Source of the DNA: JAHJQQ01 sp963737555
GTDB taxonomy: Bacteria; Pseudomonadota; Gammaproteobacteria; Thiohalobacterales; Thiohalobacteraceae
Assembly (NCBI GenBank): GCA_963737555.1
Contig: CAVTTB010000005.1
Span: forward strand, 62,001-126,000
Reading direction: 5' to 3'
Length of the DNA: 64,000 nt
In this document: one piece after another, positions 46,958 through 55,781 of the stretch
Numbering within the stretch: position 1 is the stretch's first letter
Layout of the letters: every line of letters starts with the position of its first letter
Notes under the pieces: model-generated
The model's database searches: none
What the model saw: only the letters and a program-made list of their open reading frames with translations
What the model was told of the DNA's origin: nothing
Position numbers and translations under genes: made by a program

Positions 46958-47290
46958 ATGCTGAATCTCGATCTGGATGAGGCACGCGCGGGCATGGTGC
47001 TCGGCCAGGATGTCCTCGGCAGCCAGGGGCAGCTGCTGCTACGCGCCGGCGCGACCCTCAACGACAAGCACCTGCAGGTGCTGCGTGCCAATCAAATTCA
47101 GAACGTGCTGATCGGTCCTGATTCGGATTCGGATTCAACCCCAACTGCCAACCTCGATGGCGCCGCCATCGAGACACACCTAGAAGAACGCTTCCGCATC
47201 AGCGATGCAGGCCATCCGCTGATTCAGGAACTCCGGCGCCTGTGTCACAAGCGCCTCATCGGACAACAAGGGGAATCGGATGGTGACTAG
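46958..47290 (+). CDS. Small HDOD-partner protein
   Basis: 110 residues, MLNLDLDEARAGMVLGQDVL with QGQLLLRAGATLNDKHLQVL. This 'LxAGMVLxxDVxxxxGxLLLxxGxxLTxxHLxxL' pattern is the N-terminal module often found ahead of HD-GYP or HDOD domains. Here it is a separate gene overlapping the HDOD start by 11 bases, so the two may work as a split pair. A Ser/Asp-rich linker follows near residue 55. Confidence 0.65.
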   Translation: MLNLDLDEARAGMVLGQDVLGSQGQLLLRAGATLNDKHLQVLRANQIQNVLIGPDSDSDSTPTANLDGAAIETHLEERFRISDAGHPLIQELRRLCHKRLIGQQGESDGD

Positions 47291-48140
47291 CGTACAAGAG
47301 CTGGTACAAGGCACGCTGGAACTGGCTTCGCTCCCCGAAGTCGTCATGCGCACCATCGACCTCATCAACGACCCCGAGACCTCGGCCGCCGCCATTGGCC
47401 AGGTGCTCGCCGAGGACCCGGCACTCACCGCGCGCCTGCTCAAGATCGTCAACAGTCCGTTCTACGGCTTCCCCTCGCGCATCGACACCGTATCGCGCGC
47501 CATTACCGTGATCGGCACGCTCGAATTGCTCGACCTCATCCTCGCCACCAGCGTCATCAAGGCCTTTCGCGGCATCCCCACTGATCTGGTCGATATGGAT
47601 AGCTTCTGGGAACACAGTCTCTATACCGGTGTCGTCGCACGCATTCTTGCCGGACGCATGCGCGCCCCGAATACCGAGCGCTATTTCATCGCCGGTCTGT
47701 TACACGATATCGGTGCGCTGGCCTTATATAAACAAGCCCCTGACATCGCCGCTACCGCATTGCGCCGCGCCCGCACCGAGATCACCCCGCTGCATGAAAT
47801 CGAACGCGAACTGCTCGGTTTCGATCACGGCGAAATCGGCGGTGAACTGATGCTGTCCTGGCACCTGCCCGAAACCCTGGTCGGGGCGATCCGCTTCCAT
47901 CACACACCGCAGTTGGCGCAAGAGCACCGGTTGGAGACTGCACTGATTCATCTCGCCGATGTCATTGCCTGTGCCGCACATGATCCCGCCACCGAGCACG
48001 GCCGCGTCCCGCCTATGGATGCCAGCGCCTGGGATCTTACCGGTCTGCAGATTCAGGTCATGGAAAGCGTCATTACCGAGGCCGACGTGCAATTCGCCGA
48101 CGCGCGCGCGGTGATATTGCCGCGGGCAAGCGCGGCATAA
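47280..48140 (+). CDS. HDOD-domain signalling protein
   Basis: 286 residues. HDOD core: LASLPEVVMRTIDLINDPET, ARLLKIVNSPFYGFPSRID, GTLELLDLILATSV, HDIGALALYK, DHGEIGGELMLSWHLPE and RFHHTPQLA. Some HD-type His-Asp residues are present (HDIGA), but the usual HD-GYP catalytic set is not complete, so it is more likely a scaffold or sensor than a phosphodiesterase. Start ATG 47280 follows GGGGAATCGG. Ends at a strong bidirectional terminator. Confidence 0.88.
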   Translation: MVTSVQELVQGTLELASLPEVVMRTIDLINDPETSAAAIGQVLAEDPALTARLLKIVNSPFYGFPSRIDTVSRAITVIGTLELLDLILATSVIKAFRGIPTDLVDMDSFWEHSLYTGVVARILAGRMRAPNTERYFIAGLLHDIGALALYKQAPDIAATALRRARTEITPLHEIERELLGFDHGEIGGELMLSWHLPETLVGAIRFHHTPQLAQEHRLETALIHLADVIACAAHDPATEHGRVPPMDASAWDLTGLQIQVMESVITEADVQFADARAVILPRASAA

Positions 48141-48143
48141 GAA

Positions 48144-48178
48144 CAAAAAAAAGACCCCGCCGAGGCGGGGTCTTTTTT
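48144..48178. terminator. Bidirectional rho-independent terminator
   Basis: AAGACCCCGCC (48151-48161) pairs with GGCGGGGTCTT (48164-48174), flanked by an A run on the left and a T run on the right. It serves the HDOD gene on the plus strand and the cold-shock gene on the minus strand. Confidence 0.88.
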
Positions 48179-48203
48179 ACATCTAGTTGTGCAGAACTCA
48201 GAC

Positions 48204-48407
48204 TTAGATAGCCTGAACCTTCACAGCCGACGGACCTTTCTGGCCCTGCTCTACTTCGAACTGCACCCGCTGGCCTTCGGCCAGGGACTTGAAGCCGTTA
48301 CCCTGGATGGCGGAGTGATGCACGAAAACATCCTTGCTGCCGTCCTGCGGGGTGATAAAGCCAAAGCCCTTAGCGTCGTTGAACCACTTCACTGTACCTG
48401 TAATCAC
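48204..48407 (-). CDS. Cold-shock protein, CspA family
   Basis: 67 residues, GTG start at 48407 with GAGG upstream. RNP1 KGFGFITPQ and RNP2 DVFVHHSAI are intact within TGTVKWFNDAKGFGFI. RNA chaperone. About 210 bases between it and the next gene (48408-48618) could be a long structured leader, as is common for csp genes. I cannot verify a fold. Confidence 0.93.
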   Translation of the reverse strand: MITGTVKWFNDAKGFGFITPQDGSKDVFVHHSAIQGNGFKSLAEGQRVQFEVEQGQKGPSAVKVQAI

Positions 48408-48618
48408 GGAAATACCTCTATAAAAATTGAATTGCGTTGAATGTGCAGTTCATTCCTGGAAGAGACATTACGGGAGGTGCGACCAATACAACTGGAGGGG
48501 CTTCCGAACAAACTACAAGAGCTGTACTGCAACGGTTGGCACTATACAGTAAAGCCCTCGAATGCCACAACAATTTATCTATTCAGACGCAACGACCCGA
48601 AATCGCCCCCCGCCCAGC

Positions 48619-48987
48619 TCACCGCGTTCGATACAGCAGGAACCCGTAAATTGCCATATTTATCAATAACACTGCTGCGCCAAGGTAGATCTGCACAGAC
48701 GGCGTCAGACCGACGGGATAAATCAGCGGCGTGAGGTACTGCTCGATAAAACTGTGCGGATAACCCGACTCCCCCGCCTGCACCCGCCACTGGTTTTCCA
48801 GCGGCGTCAGCGGGCAGACGCCACTGACGAATTCGATCGCCGCGCCCCACAGCGCCGCCGGCACATGCAGCCAGGCGACCCAGCGCCAACGCCACACCAG
48901 CACCCCGCCGAAGACCACGAATACTATGAAGGCGAAGTGCAATACAACCAGAACATCGGCAAGCACACCGGCCGCGACCATCGTCAT
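48619..48987 (-). CDS. DUF2784 membrane protein
   Basis: 122 residues with three or four helices. LHFAFIVFVVFGGVLVWRW, VSGVCPLTPLENQWR and SFIEQYLTPLIYP match DUF2784. Unknown function. It begins nine bases after the ArsB/NhaD-type transporter gene on the same strand, so probably co-transcribed. Confidence 0.8.
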   Translation of the reverse strand: MTMVAAGVLADVLVVLHFAFIVFVVFGGVLVWRWRWVAWLHVPAALWGAAIEFVSGVCPLTPLENQWRVQAGESGYPHSFIEQYLTPLIYPVGLTPSVQIYLGAAVLLINMAIYGFLLYRTR

Positions 48988-48996
48988 GTCACCGCA

Positions 48997-50342
48997 CTAT
49001 TCGTGATGGGTCTGCGCATACGTGTACGTCGGCGATGCAAGCAGGGCCTTGTGCGAGGCATGCGGATGCCAACCCACCACAGCCAGCATCACTAAAAAAC
49101 CGACGATATAAGCGACGCTGACATGCCAGCCACCCTTGATCCAGGCACCGACCGACTTCGCCTCCGGGAACAGGTTGGACAGGGCCACGCCCGCCGAGGA
49201 ACCGAACCAGATCATCGAACCACCGAAACCTACGGCGTACGCCAACACGCCCCAGTCGTAGCCACCCTGGGTCAGCGCCAGCGCGGTCAACGGAATATTG
49301 TCAAACACCGCCGAGACGAAACCCAAACCGAAGGCGGTTTGCCAGGACGCGGCGGGGAGTTCCTCCACCGGCATCATCGACGCGCACACCACCAGCGAGA
49401 GCAGGAAGATGCTGCCCTTGAATGCATCGGGCAACAGACTCCACTCGGGCTTTCTCACCGGTACGGCCAGTACGATGGCCACCCAGACCGCCGCGCCGAT
49501 AAACGGAAAGGTATCCGAGAACTGCGGGTATTGAGTATTGACGATCACATTGGTCGACGATAGCCGCCATTAGAATCCAGGCGACAATGCCGACACGCAC
49601 CCAATCGACCCGCGCATCCGCGCCGGCATCCTTCTGGATCGGTTGATAGGCCTGCTGCTGACGCGCAGCGAAAACACCGAAGACCAACAGGGCCGGCAGC
49701 GCCGCCGCGTAGGCATGCACGACATCCAGCGGTGCGACGCCATCGATCCACATCATCGTGGTCGTGGTATCGCCCACCACACTGCCCGAGCCACCGGCAT
49801 TCGAGGCGGCGACAATGGCGGCAAGATAGCCGATATGCACGCGCCGTTTGAACACGCTGGCCGCCACCGTGCCGCCGATCAAGGCCGCGGCGATGTTGTC
49901 CAGAAACGACGACAGCACGAATACCATCACCAGCAGAACAAACGCGCCCTTCCAATCATCCGGCAGGAAACGCGGCAAGATCCGCGGTATGCCGCTGTCC
50001 TCAAAATGCCGCGCCAGCAGCGCAAAGCCCAGCAGCAAGCCTAACAGGTTGGTCAGCACGACCCATTCATGCTGCATATGCGCGAGCCAACCAACCACAC
50101 CGGCACCTTCGTTGAAGCCGGTGACAGCGATCTTGTACAACGAAATCACGATCAGACCGGTAAGTGCCACTTGCAGCGTGCGTTGATGAAACAGCGCCAC
50201 ACCCAACAGGGTCAGCGCGAAGAGAATGAAATCCACCGGAATCCCCAGCACCACCGGCCCAGTGGCGGCATACGCAGGTGACGCGAATCAACAGGCCGAG
50301 GACAATCAAGATCCCGCGTGTGTGCACTGTTGTGATCTGCAT
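48997..50342 (-). CDS. ArsB/NhaD-superfamily ion transporter (two frame breaks)
   Basis: About 448 residues. The start is likely ATG 50342 (MQITTVHTRGILIVLGLLIR). The frame breaks near 50280 into AYAATGPVVLGIPVDFILFAL, and near 49555 into the C-terminal half ending TYTYAQTHHE. Both fit an extra base, and the span is three times 448 plus two. Motifs: FLDNIAAALIGGTVAAS, NAGGSGSVVGDTTTTMMWID, FDNIPLTALAL and GSSAGVALSNLFP. Related to NhaD and citrate/arsenite carriers. It follows a universal stress protein gene by three bases. Confidence 0.78.
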
Positions 50343-50345
50343 GCG

Positions 50346-50774
50346 CTATTTAACCAAGGTGACGGGGACGTTGGAGAGATGCAGAACCTTGCTGACCACG
50401 GAGCCGAGCAACACATTGCCGAGCGACGTGCGCCCCTGCGTACCCATGATGATCTGGTCACACGCCAGCTCCTCGGCCAGCCGCGCAATGGTCTGCGCCA
50501 CGTCACCCTGCACCATGCGCTCGGTACAGGCAACACCCGCCGCCGTGAGGATTGCACGCGTCGGCGCAATGGCCGCATCGCCCCATTCCCGCTCCAGCGT
50601 TGCGAGCTCCTCCGCCTTGATCATCCGACGCACCATCCAATCGTCGCCCAAGGGTTGCACGTTGACGATGTGAACACGCAGCCCGTGCACCATGCTCGCG
50701 ATATGCGCCACATGGCGCGCCGCACGCTCTGAGCAGTCAGAGCCATCGACCGGTAGCAATATCGTGCAACTCAT
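50346..50774 (-). CDS. Universal stress protein (UspA family)
   Basis: 142 residues. TILLPVDGSDCSERAARHV opens the fold, and the ATP-binding GTQGRTSLGNVLLGSVVSKV matches the G-2x-G-9x-G-S/T signature, so it is probably an ATP-binding type. Its stop lies three bases before the ion-transporter start, giving one operon with that gene and DUF2784. Confidence 0.9.
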   Translation of the reverse strand: MSCTILLPVDGSDCSERAARHVAHIASMVHGLRVHIVNVQPLGDDWMVRRMIKAEELATLEREWGDAAIAPTRAILTAAGVACTERMVQGDVAQTIARLAEELACDQIIMGTQGRTSLGNVLLGSVVSKVLHLSNVPVTLVK

Positions 50775-50927
50775 TTCGGGCTCCTACTTGTCTGACCAGA
50801 GGATTAGCTCGGCACATCAACCAGAGGTGTCGACCAGAATCCGACATGTCGCAGCACTACCCCGGAAAATATCCCAGGAGAAACACCCCGCGACAACGGT
50901 TGTCACACCTCTACAGACATAAAGATT

Positions 50928-52895
50928 CTAAATCACCCGTGGGTCGCCACCGTCGATGGGAATCTGCGCGCCGGTCGTCTTGGCAAACAGCGGACCGCAG
51001 AGTTCGGCCGCCAGTTCGGCAACATCATGACTGGTGATTTCCGTCTTGAGCAGATTGCGGCGTTTGTATTGCTCGACACTCATTCCATAATGCGCGGCAC
51101 GCGCCGCCAACACCTCATCCGTCCAGATACCGGTATCGAACACCGCATCCGGATGCAGCGCGTTGAGGCGGATACCATCGCCCGCCCATTCCAGCGCGGC
51201 GACGCGCAGCAGTTGCGTCAACGCCGCCTTGGAGGCGGAATAGGCCGCCGCACCGGGGCCGGGCGCCGTCACATTCTTCGAGCCGATCACCGCCACGCGA
51301 CCTGTACGTGGTGCAAGTTTGAGCAGCGGATGTGCCAGCCGCAGCAAGGTCAGATTAGCATTCAGATTCACCTGCAGTACGCGCGTCCATTCCGCATCGG
51401 CAAGTTCCGCAATCGCGCAGCCACCGGGAAACACACCGGCATTTAACACCAGCATATCCAAACCGCCGAACTGCTGCACGGCACGTTCCAGCGCCTGTTC
51501 GAGCGCAGCGCTGTCCGTCACGTCACAGACCAGGCCGAGATAGGCTGACTTGCTGGAAACATCGGCAATGCTCGCCGTGACATCCAAACCCACCACCGCC
51601 GCACCGCGCGCCAGAAAAGATTCGACGCAGGCCTTGCCGATGCCCGAAGCCGCGCCGGTGATCAACACCACCTCACCGGCGAACAACGGCGGCGTGCCGG
51701 CCTTGCGCAATTTGGCCTGTTCCAGATCCCAGTATTCGACATCGAAGTAATCCTGCGCCGGCAGCGCCTGATAACGCTCCAACTGCGTGGCGCGCACTAC
51801 CGTGTCGATGGTGTGTTGATAGATATCGCGCACGATGAATGCATCCTGCGCGCTGCGCCCGACGGTGCACAAGCCGAACTCTGGATCAAGAATCACGCGC
51901 GGCGCCGGATCGAGCATGGTCTTGGCATCCGCGCCGGCCTGCGCGCTGAAATAGGTTTTATAAGCCTCGACGTAGGCAGCCATATCGCGCCCAAGCAGCG
52001 GCATGCATTTGGTACGGATAACATGATCCGGCGTCGCCGGACCCTGTTGCGCGATCACGCCAACATCATCACGACGCGCGAAACCGAGCGCCTGCGCATC
52101 GTGCACAGTGTGCAGAATAATCGGCGCACCGAGGGTCCGCGCGATCTCGCAACGCAACGCGGCCAACTCGACGCGCACGGGGGGCGTTGCGGTCTCAACC
52201 GGCGGCCAGTTCACTGCCCAAGCCTTGCGCGCCTTGAGCTCAACCTCGGCCAGATCAACCAACTCGATCATGCGCGCGTAGGATTCCTGCGCAGTGGCGC
52301 CGAAGGAAAAGATGCCGTGGTTCATCAGCACCATGCCCTGCGTGTTATCACTGCATTCACGCGGGAAAATGTCCGCGCACAGCCGCGCCAGATCGAAGCC
52401 GGGCATGACATAGGGAATGACCACGACGCGATCGCCGTAGACATCGCGAATACGCTGCGCGCCGCTCGGCGTATTGCACAACGTCACCACCGCATCGGCA
52501 TGCGTGTGATCGACATATTTATACGGCAGGATCGCATGCAGGATCGCCTCGACCGACGGTGTCGGCGCGCTCGCGTTGGTCAACTGCGTGCGCAGTTCGT
52601 TGACCATCTGCGGATCGCTCAAGCTGGGCAGTTGCGCCAGCCGCAGCAGATGCGCCATGCGCACCGGCGCGAAACCGCCGGCCTCGATGAATTCCAGATC
52701 CCAACCACTGCCCTTCACATACAGAATATCTTCAGCGTCACCCAGAATATTGGTTTCGCGAATCTTGACTGAAGTATTACCGCCGCCGTGCAACACCAAC
52801 GATTTATCACGGCCCAGCAAGCGCGAACTGTAAACGCGTTGCCCGAGTTCGCCGGGATACTGCAGTGCTTCAGCGTCGTTCCAGAGACTTTGCAT
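50928..52895 (-). CDS. Bifunctional class II aldolase/short-chain dehydrogenase
   Basis: 655 residues. The aldolase half (about 15-250) has LVLHGGGNTSVKIRE, the Zn-binding HTHADAV and VLMNHGIFSFG. The SDR half (from about 415) has LITGAASGIGKACVESF, LVLNAGVFPGG, VIGSKNVTAPGPG and the catalytic YSASKAALTQ, closing with IPIDGGDPRVI. It resembles rhamnulose-1-P aldolase/lactaldehyde dehydrogenase fusions. No rhaI-like isomerase or kinase is nearby, so its substrate is uncertain. Confidence 0.85.
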   Translation of the reverse strand: MQSLWNDAEALQYPGELGQRVYSSRLLGRDKSLVLHGGGNTSVKIRETNILGDAEDILYVKGSGWDLEFIEAGGFAPVRMAHLLRLAQLPSLSDPQMVNELRTQLTNASAPTPSVEAILHAILPYKYVDHTHADAVVTLCNTPSGAQRIRDVYGDRVVVIPYVMPGFDLARLCADIFPRECSDNTQGMVLMNHGIFSFGATAQESYARMIELVDLAEVELKARKAWAVNWPPVETATPPVRVELAALRCEIARTLGAPIILHTVHDAQALGFARRDDVGVIAQQGPATPDHVIRTKCMPLLGRDMAAYVEAYKTYFSAQAGADAKTMLDPAPRVILDPEFGLCTVGRSAQDAFIVRDIYQHTIDTVVRATQLERYQALPAQDYFDVEYWDLEQAKLRKAGTPPLFAGEVVLITGAASGIGKACVESFLARGAAVVGLDVTASIADVSSKSAYLGLVCDVTDSAALEQALERAVQQFGGLDMLVLNAGVFPGGCAIAELADAEWTRVLQVNLNANLTLLRLAHPLLKLAPRTGRVAVIGSKNVTAPGPGAAAYSASKAALTQLLRVAALEWAGDGIRLNALHPDAVFDTGIWTDEVLAARAAHYGMSVEQYKRRNLLKTEITSHDVAELAAELCGPLFAKTTGAQIPIDGGDPRVI

Positions 52896-52922
52896 CGAAA
52901 CAAATTCCTATTTGAGTTTTTT

Positions 52923-53039
52923 GAACCACCAAGGCGCCAAGAGCGCCAAGAAAACATGAATTAATTACCAAAGCGAAAAGACATTATGTTTTGACATTTA
53001 TTATGGGATTTCTTGGCGATCTTGGCGTCTTGGCGGTTC
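52923..53039. repeat. Palindromic CCAAG-rich intergenic element, 117 bp
   Basis: Left arm 52923-52953 (starts GAACCACCAAGGCGCC) and right arm 53009-53039 (ends TCTTGGCGGTTC) are inverted with 28 of 31 matches. Interior AT-rich. A further CTTGGCGG-type copy lies at 53048-53090 inside the end of the next gene. The CGCCAAG repeat is a dispersed type I recall from many proteobacteria. Confidence 0.7.
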
Positions 53040-53041
53040 CA

Positions 53042-54784
53042 TCAAGGTTTCTTGGCGGCCTTGGCGGTCTTGGCGTTTGGGCGGTTCGATAACACCAGCT
53101 CCCGCACCTCAGCATCACCGACACCACGCGGATCGCTGGCTGCGTCCAGTTTACCGCTGCGCTTGTTCCACTGCACCGCCTGCATATTGCCGTAACTGTC
53201 TTCCAATTCACTCAGCGTATGCCCGAGCGCGCGCAGCTCCTCCTGCGTGATCGCGTCGATGGCGTCCGCTTCGAATTGGATTTTGTCGGGCAGATATTGG
53301 TGATGGAAACGTGGCCGCGTCACCCAATCTTGCGGCGGCTTGCCGGCCGCGAATTCCAATGCGCCCAGCAACACCATGCTGATAATGCGCGAGCCACCCG
53401 GCGTACCGAGGATCGCGACGCGGTCTTCGCTTTCCAGAAACGTCGGCGTCATCGACGACAGCATGCGCTTGCCCGGCGCGATGGCGTTGGCCTCGGCACC
53501 GACCAGTCCGTAGGCATTCGGCACACCGGGCTTGGCGGAGAAATCGTCCATCTCATCGTTGAGCAATACGCCGGTACCGGGCACCACCAGCGCCGCGCCG
53601 AACGGATAATTGATGCTCAGCGTGGCGGCAACGCGATTGCCCTGCGCATCGATGATCGAAAAATGCGTGGTGTGCGGACCATCAACACTCGGCTGCGTGC
53701 CGGGCAAGTCAGCGCTGGGTGTGGCGCGATCCAAACGGATAGAGGCACGCAGACCGTCGGCATAGTACGGGCTGATTAACCGCGTGATCGGCATGTCGAC
53801 AAAATCTGGATCGCCGAGATACTCGGCGCGGTCGCGATAGGCACGGCGCAGCGCCTCGACAATGACGTGAATACGCGTCGTTTCGTCCAGCGCATCCAGA
53901 TCGTAACCGGCGAGAATATTCAGCGCCGTGAGCAGCACGACACCGCCCGATGATGGCGGCGCTGCGGTGGTGATTTTGATGCCGCGATATTCGCCACGCA
54001 GCGGCGCGCGCTCGACGACGCGATACGCCTTGAGATCGTCCAACGTCCAGATACCACCGGCCGCGCGCACGCCGTCGACTAATCGCTTGGCAACGGCACC
54101 CGCATAAAAACCGGCATGGCCGTCGCGCGCCAGCGCTTCCAAGGTCTGCGCCAATTCGGCTTGTTTAATGACATGACCCAGCGGCGGCACTGCACCGTGG
54201 TGCAAAAATAATTGCGCGGACTCGGGCGAATTATTCAATGCTTCCAGGCGGAATTCGGCCAGTTCCCGATACAAGGCATCGACCGCGAAACCCTCGCGCG
54301 CATAACGAATGGCCGGCGCCAGACTCACACGCAACGGCAAACGGCCGTAGCGTTCCGCCAAGTGCGCAAGCGCGGCCGGTTCGCCGGGGATGCCGGCGGC
54401 CAGCGCACCGTCCATGGACAGATCCGCGATCACCTCGCCCTGCGCATCGAGATACATGCCGCGCGTCGCCGCCTGCGGCGCGCGCTCGCGACCGTCGAGC
54501 ATGGTCTCGAAACCGTCGGCGGCGCGATGCAGCAACCAGAAGCCACCGCCGCCGAGACCTGAACTGTACGGCTCGACCACGGCGAGCGCGGCACTCACCG
54601 CCACGGCCGCATCGAAGGCATTGCCACCGGCATCCAAAATTTCGAAGCCGGCCGCGGTCGCCAACGGATGTGCGCTGGCGATCGCTGCGGCCGGGGGCGT
54701 TGCGGACAGTGGTGCCTCGGCATACGCCACGGCGACACACAGCGAATGCACAAGCAGGCTAGGCCCAAAGCAGAAGGGCCCCAT
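53042..54784 (-). CDS. ggt: Gamma-glutamyltransferase
   Basis: 580-residue N-terminal nucleophile hydrolase, expected to self-cleave before the Thr of TTHFSIID (near 360). Motifs: HPLATAAGFEILDAGGNAFD, SGLGGGGFWLLH, FGAALVVPGTGVLLNDEMDDF, and GTPGGSRIISMVL. Signal-like segment SLLVHSLCVAVAYAEA lies at residues 9-24; the ATG at 54784 sits inside a hairpin, and a GTG at 54751 is an alternative. The last residues RPNAKTAKAAKKP are encoded by the CTTGGCG repeat at 53048-53090. Acts on gamma-glutamyl compounds in the periplasm. Confidence 0.9.
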   Translation of the reverse strand: MGPFCFGPSLLVHSLCVAVAYAEAPLSATPPAAAIASAHPLATAAGFEILDAGGNAFDAAVAVSAALAVVEPYSSGLGGGGFWLLHRAADGFETMLDGRERAPQAATRGMYLDAQGEVIADLSMDGALAAGIPGEPAALAHLAERYGRLPLRVSLAPAIRYAREGFAVDALYRELAEFRLEALNNSPESAQLFLHHGAVPPLGHVIKQAELAQTLEALARDGHAGFYAGAVAKRLVDGVRAAGGIWTLDDLKAYRVVERAPLRGEYRGIKITTAAPPSSGGVVLLTALNILAGYDLDALDETTRIHVIVEALRRAYRDRAEYLGDPDFVDMPITRLISPYYADGLRASIRLDRATPSADLPGTQPSVDGPHTTHFSIIDAQGNRVAATLSINYPFGAALVVPGTGVLLNDEMDDFSAKPGVPNAYGLVGAEANAIAPGKRMLSSMTPTFLESEDRVAILGTPGGSRIISMVLLGALEFAAGKPPQDWVTRPRFHHQYLPDKIQFEADAIDAITQEELRALGHTLSELEDSYGNMQAVQWNKRSGKLDAASDPRGVGDAEVRELVLSNRPNAKTAKAAKKP

Positions 54785-54797
54785 GACGGAGCCCTTC
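54768..54797 (-). terminator. Weak hairpin terminator after ggt-proximal ferredoxin gene
   Basis: GAAGGGC (54773-54779) pairs with GCCCTTC (54791-54797). The minus-strand T tract is weak (TGCTTT). It lies 27 bases past the ferredoxin stop and spans the putative ggt start. Confidence 0.4.
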
Positions 54798-54823
54798 GAG
54801 TGTCTGCTTGCGCCAGCGCAGCA

Positions 54824-55078
54824 TCAGGCCTTCTCGGCGATCAGATGTTCGTACTTGGCCTGCAACTGCTCGCGGGTCTCCGGATGATTCGGGTCCAGCG
54901 GGATGCAATCGACCGGACAGACCTCAACGCACTGCGAGGTCTCGAAGTGACCGACACACTCGGTACACAGATCGGGATTGATGACGTAGATCTCCTCGCC
55001 CTGCGAGATCGCGCCGTTGGGGCACTCCGGTTCGCAGACATCGCAGTTGATACATTCGTCGGTAATCATCAGGGACAT
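54824..55078 (-). CDS. YfhL-type 2[4Fe-4S] ferredoxin
   Basis: 84 residues. First cluster Cys in CINCDVCEPECP, second in CTECVGHFETSQCVEVCP with the extra loop typical of the YfhL/AlvIn type, then VDCIPLD. Low-potential electron carrier. Its neighbour coaD is the usual partner in this bacterial class. Confidence 0.93.
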   Translation of the reverse strand: MSLMITDECINCDVCEPECPNGAISQGEEIYVINPDLCTECVGHFETSQCVEVCPVDCIPLDPNHPETREQLQAKYEHLIAEKA

Positions 55079-55125
55079 GCTCGTCTCCCCGCGGGCAGCG
55101 GCTTAAATATTAGCTACGGGTAATA

Positions 55126-55602
55126 TTACCGAACCCGCGCCTTCAATGCAGCCACAACTCGGGCATGGACAAACGGTGAGACATCCCCGCCCAGGGCGGC
55201 GATCTCGCGCACCAGACTGGAGGAGACAAACGCATACTGCTCAGCCGGCGTCAGGAACACCGTCTCGATGTCCGGCGCCAACTGGCGGTTCATGCTGGCG
55301 AGCTGGAACTCGTACTCGAAATCCGACACGGCGCGCAGGCCGCGCAGGATCACCGCGGCGCCGCGCTGGTGCAGGAAATCCACCAGCAGATTATCGAAGC
55401 TGCAGACCTCGACATTCGGCAAGCCCGCCAAGACTTCACGCACCAGTTCCACCCGCTGTTCCAGCGGAAAGGCCGGTGCCTTGCCGGGATTGGCGGCTAT
55501 CGCGACGATCACCCGATCAAACAGGCGCGCGGCACGCTGCACCAAGTCGGTATGACCGTTGGTGATCGGATTGAAGGTGCCGGGGTAGACAGCGGTTTTC
55601 AT
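55126..55602 (-). CDS. coaD: Phosphopantetheine adenylyltransferase
   Basis: 158 residues. Penultimate step of CoA synthesis. YPGTFNPITNGHTDLVQRA carries the TxGH-type nucleotidyl motif, NPGKAPAFPLEQRVELV, the substrate loop GLRAVSDFEYEFQLASMN, and SSSLVREIAALGGDVS complete the signature. All intact and normal in length. Confidence 0.96.
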   Translation of the reverse strand: MKTAVYPGTFNPITNGHTDLVQRAARLFDRVIVAIAANPGKAPAFPLEQRVELVREVLAGLPNVEVCSFDNLLVDFLHQRGAAVILRGLRAVSDFEYEFQLASMNRQLAPDIETVFLTPAEQYAFVSSSLVREIAALGGDVSPFVHARVVAALKARVR

Positions 55603-55781
55603 CGCGGGCGATTCTCACATTGGCGAACTGAGTAGCCGCCATGGTACCGCACCTGGCATAGCCCACACGATCTCTGGCTGTTAGGCGTAACCCGGGCAGC
55701 GAACACGCCGCATATAAACCGGCTGCTTGCGAGCAGCGCCCCGGCAGCCTCTCGGCGCAAGGCCTCATCATCAGCCCACGG

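Noticed and set aside
48441..48734. 97-residue plus-strand reading frame upstream of the cold-shock gene
   Set aside because: Its second half is antisense to DUF2784, it has no ribosome site, and it covers the likely csp leader. A short real peptide cannot be fully excluded.
51813..52772. 319-residue plus-strand reading frame
   Set aside because: Antisense to the aldolase/SDR fusion.
52923..53091. Possible CRISPR-like array of CTTGGCG units
   Set aside because: Units are very short, inverted rather than directly spaced, without spacers or cas genes; it is a palindromic dispersed repeat.
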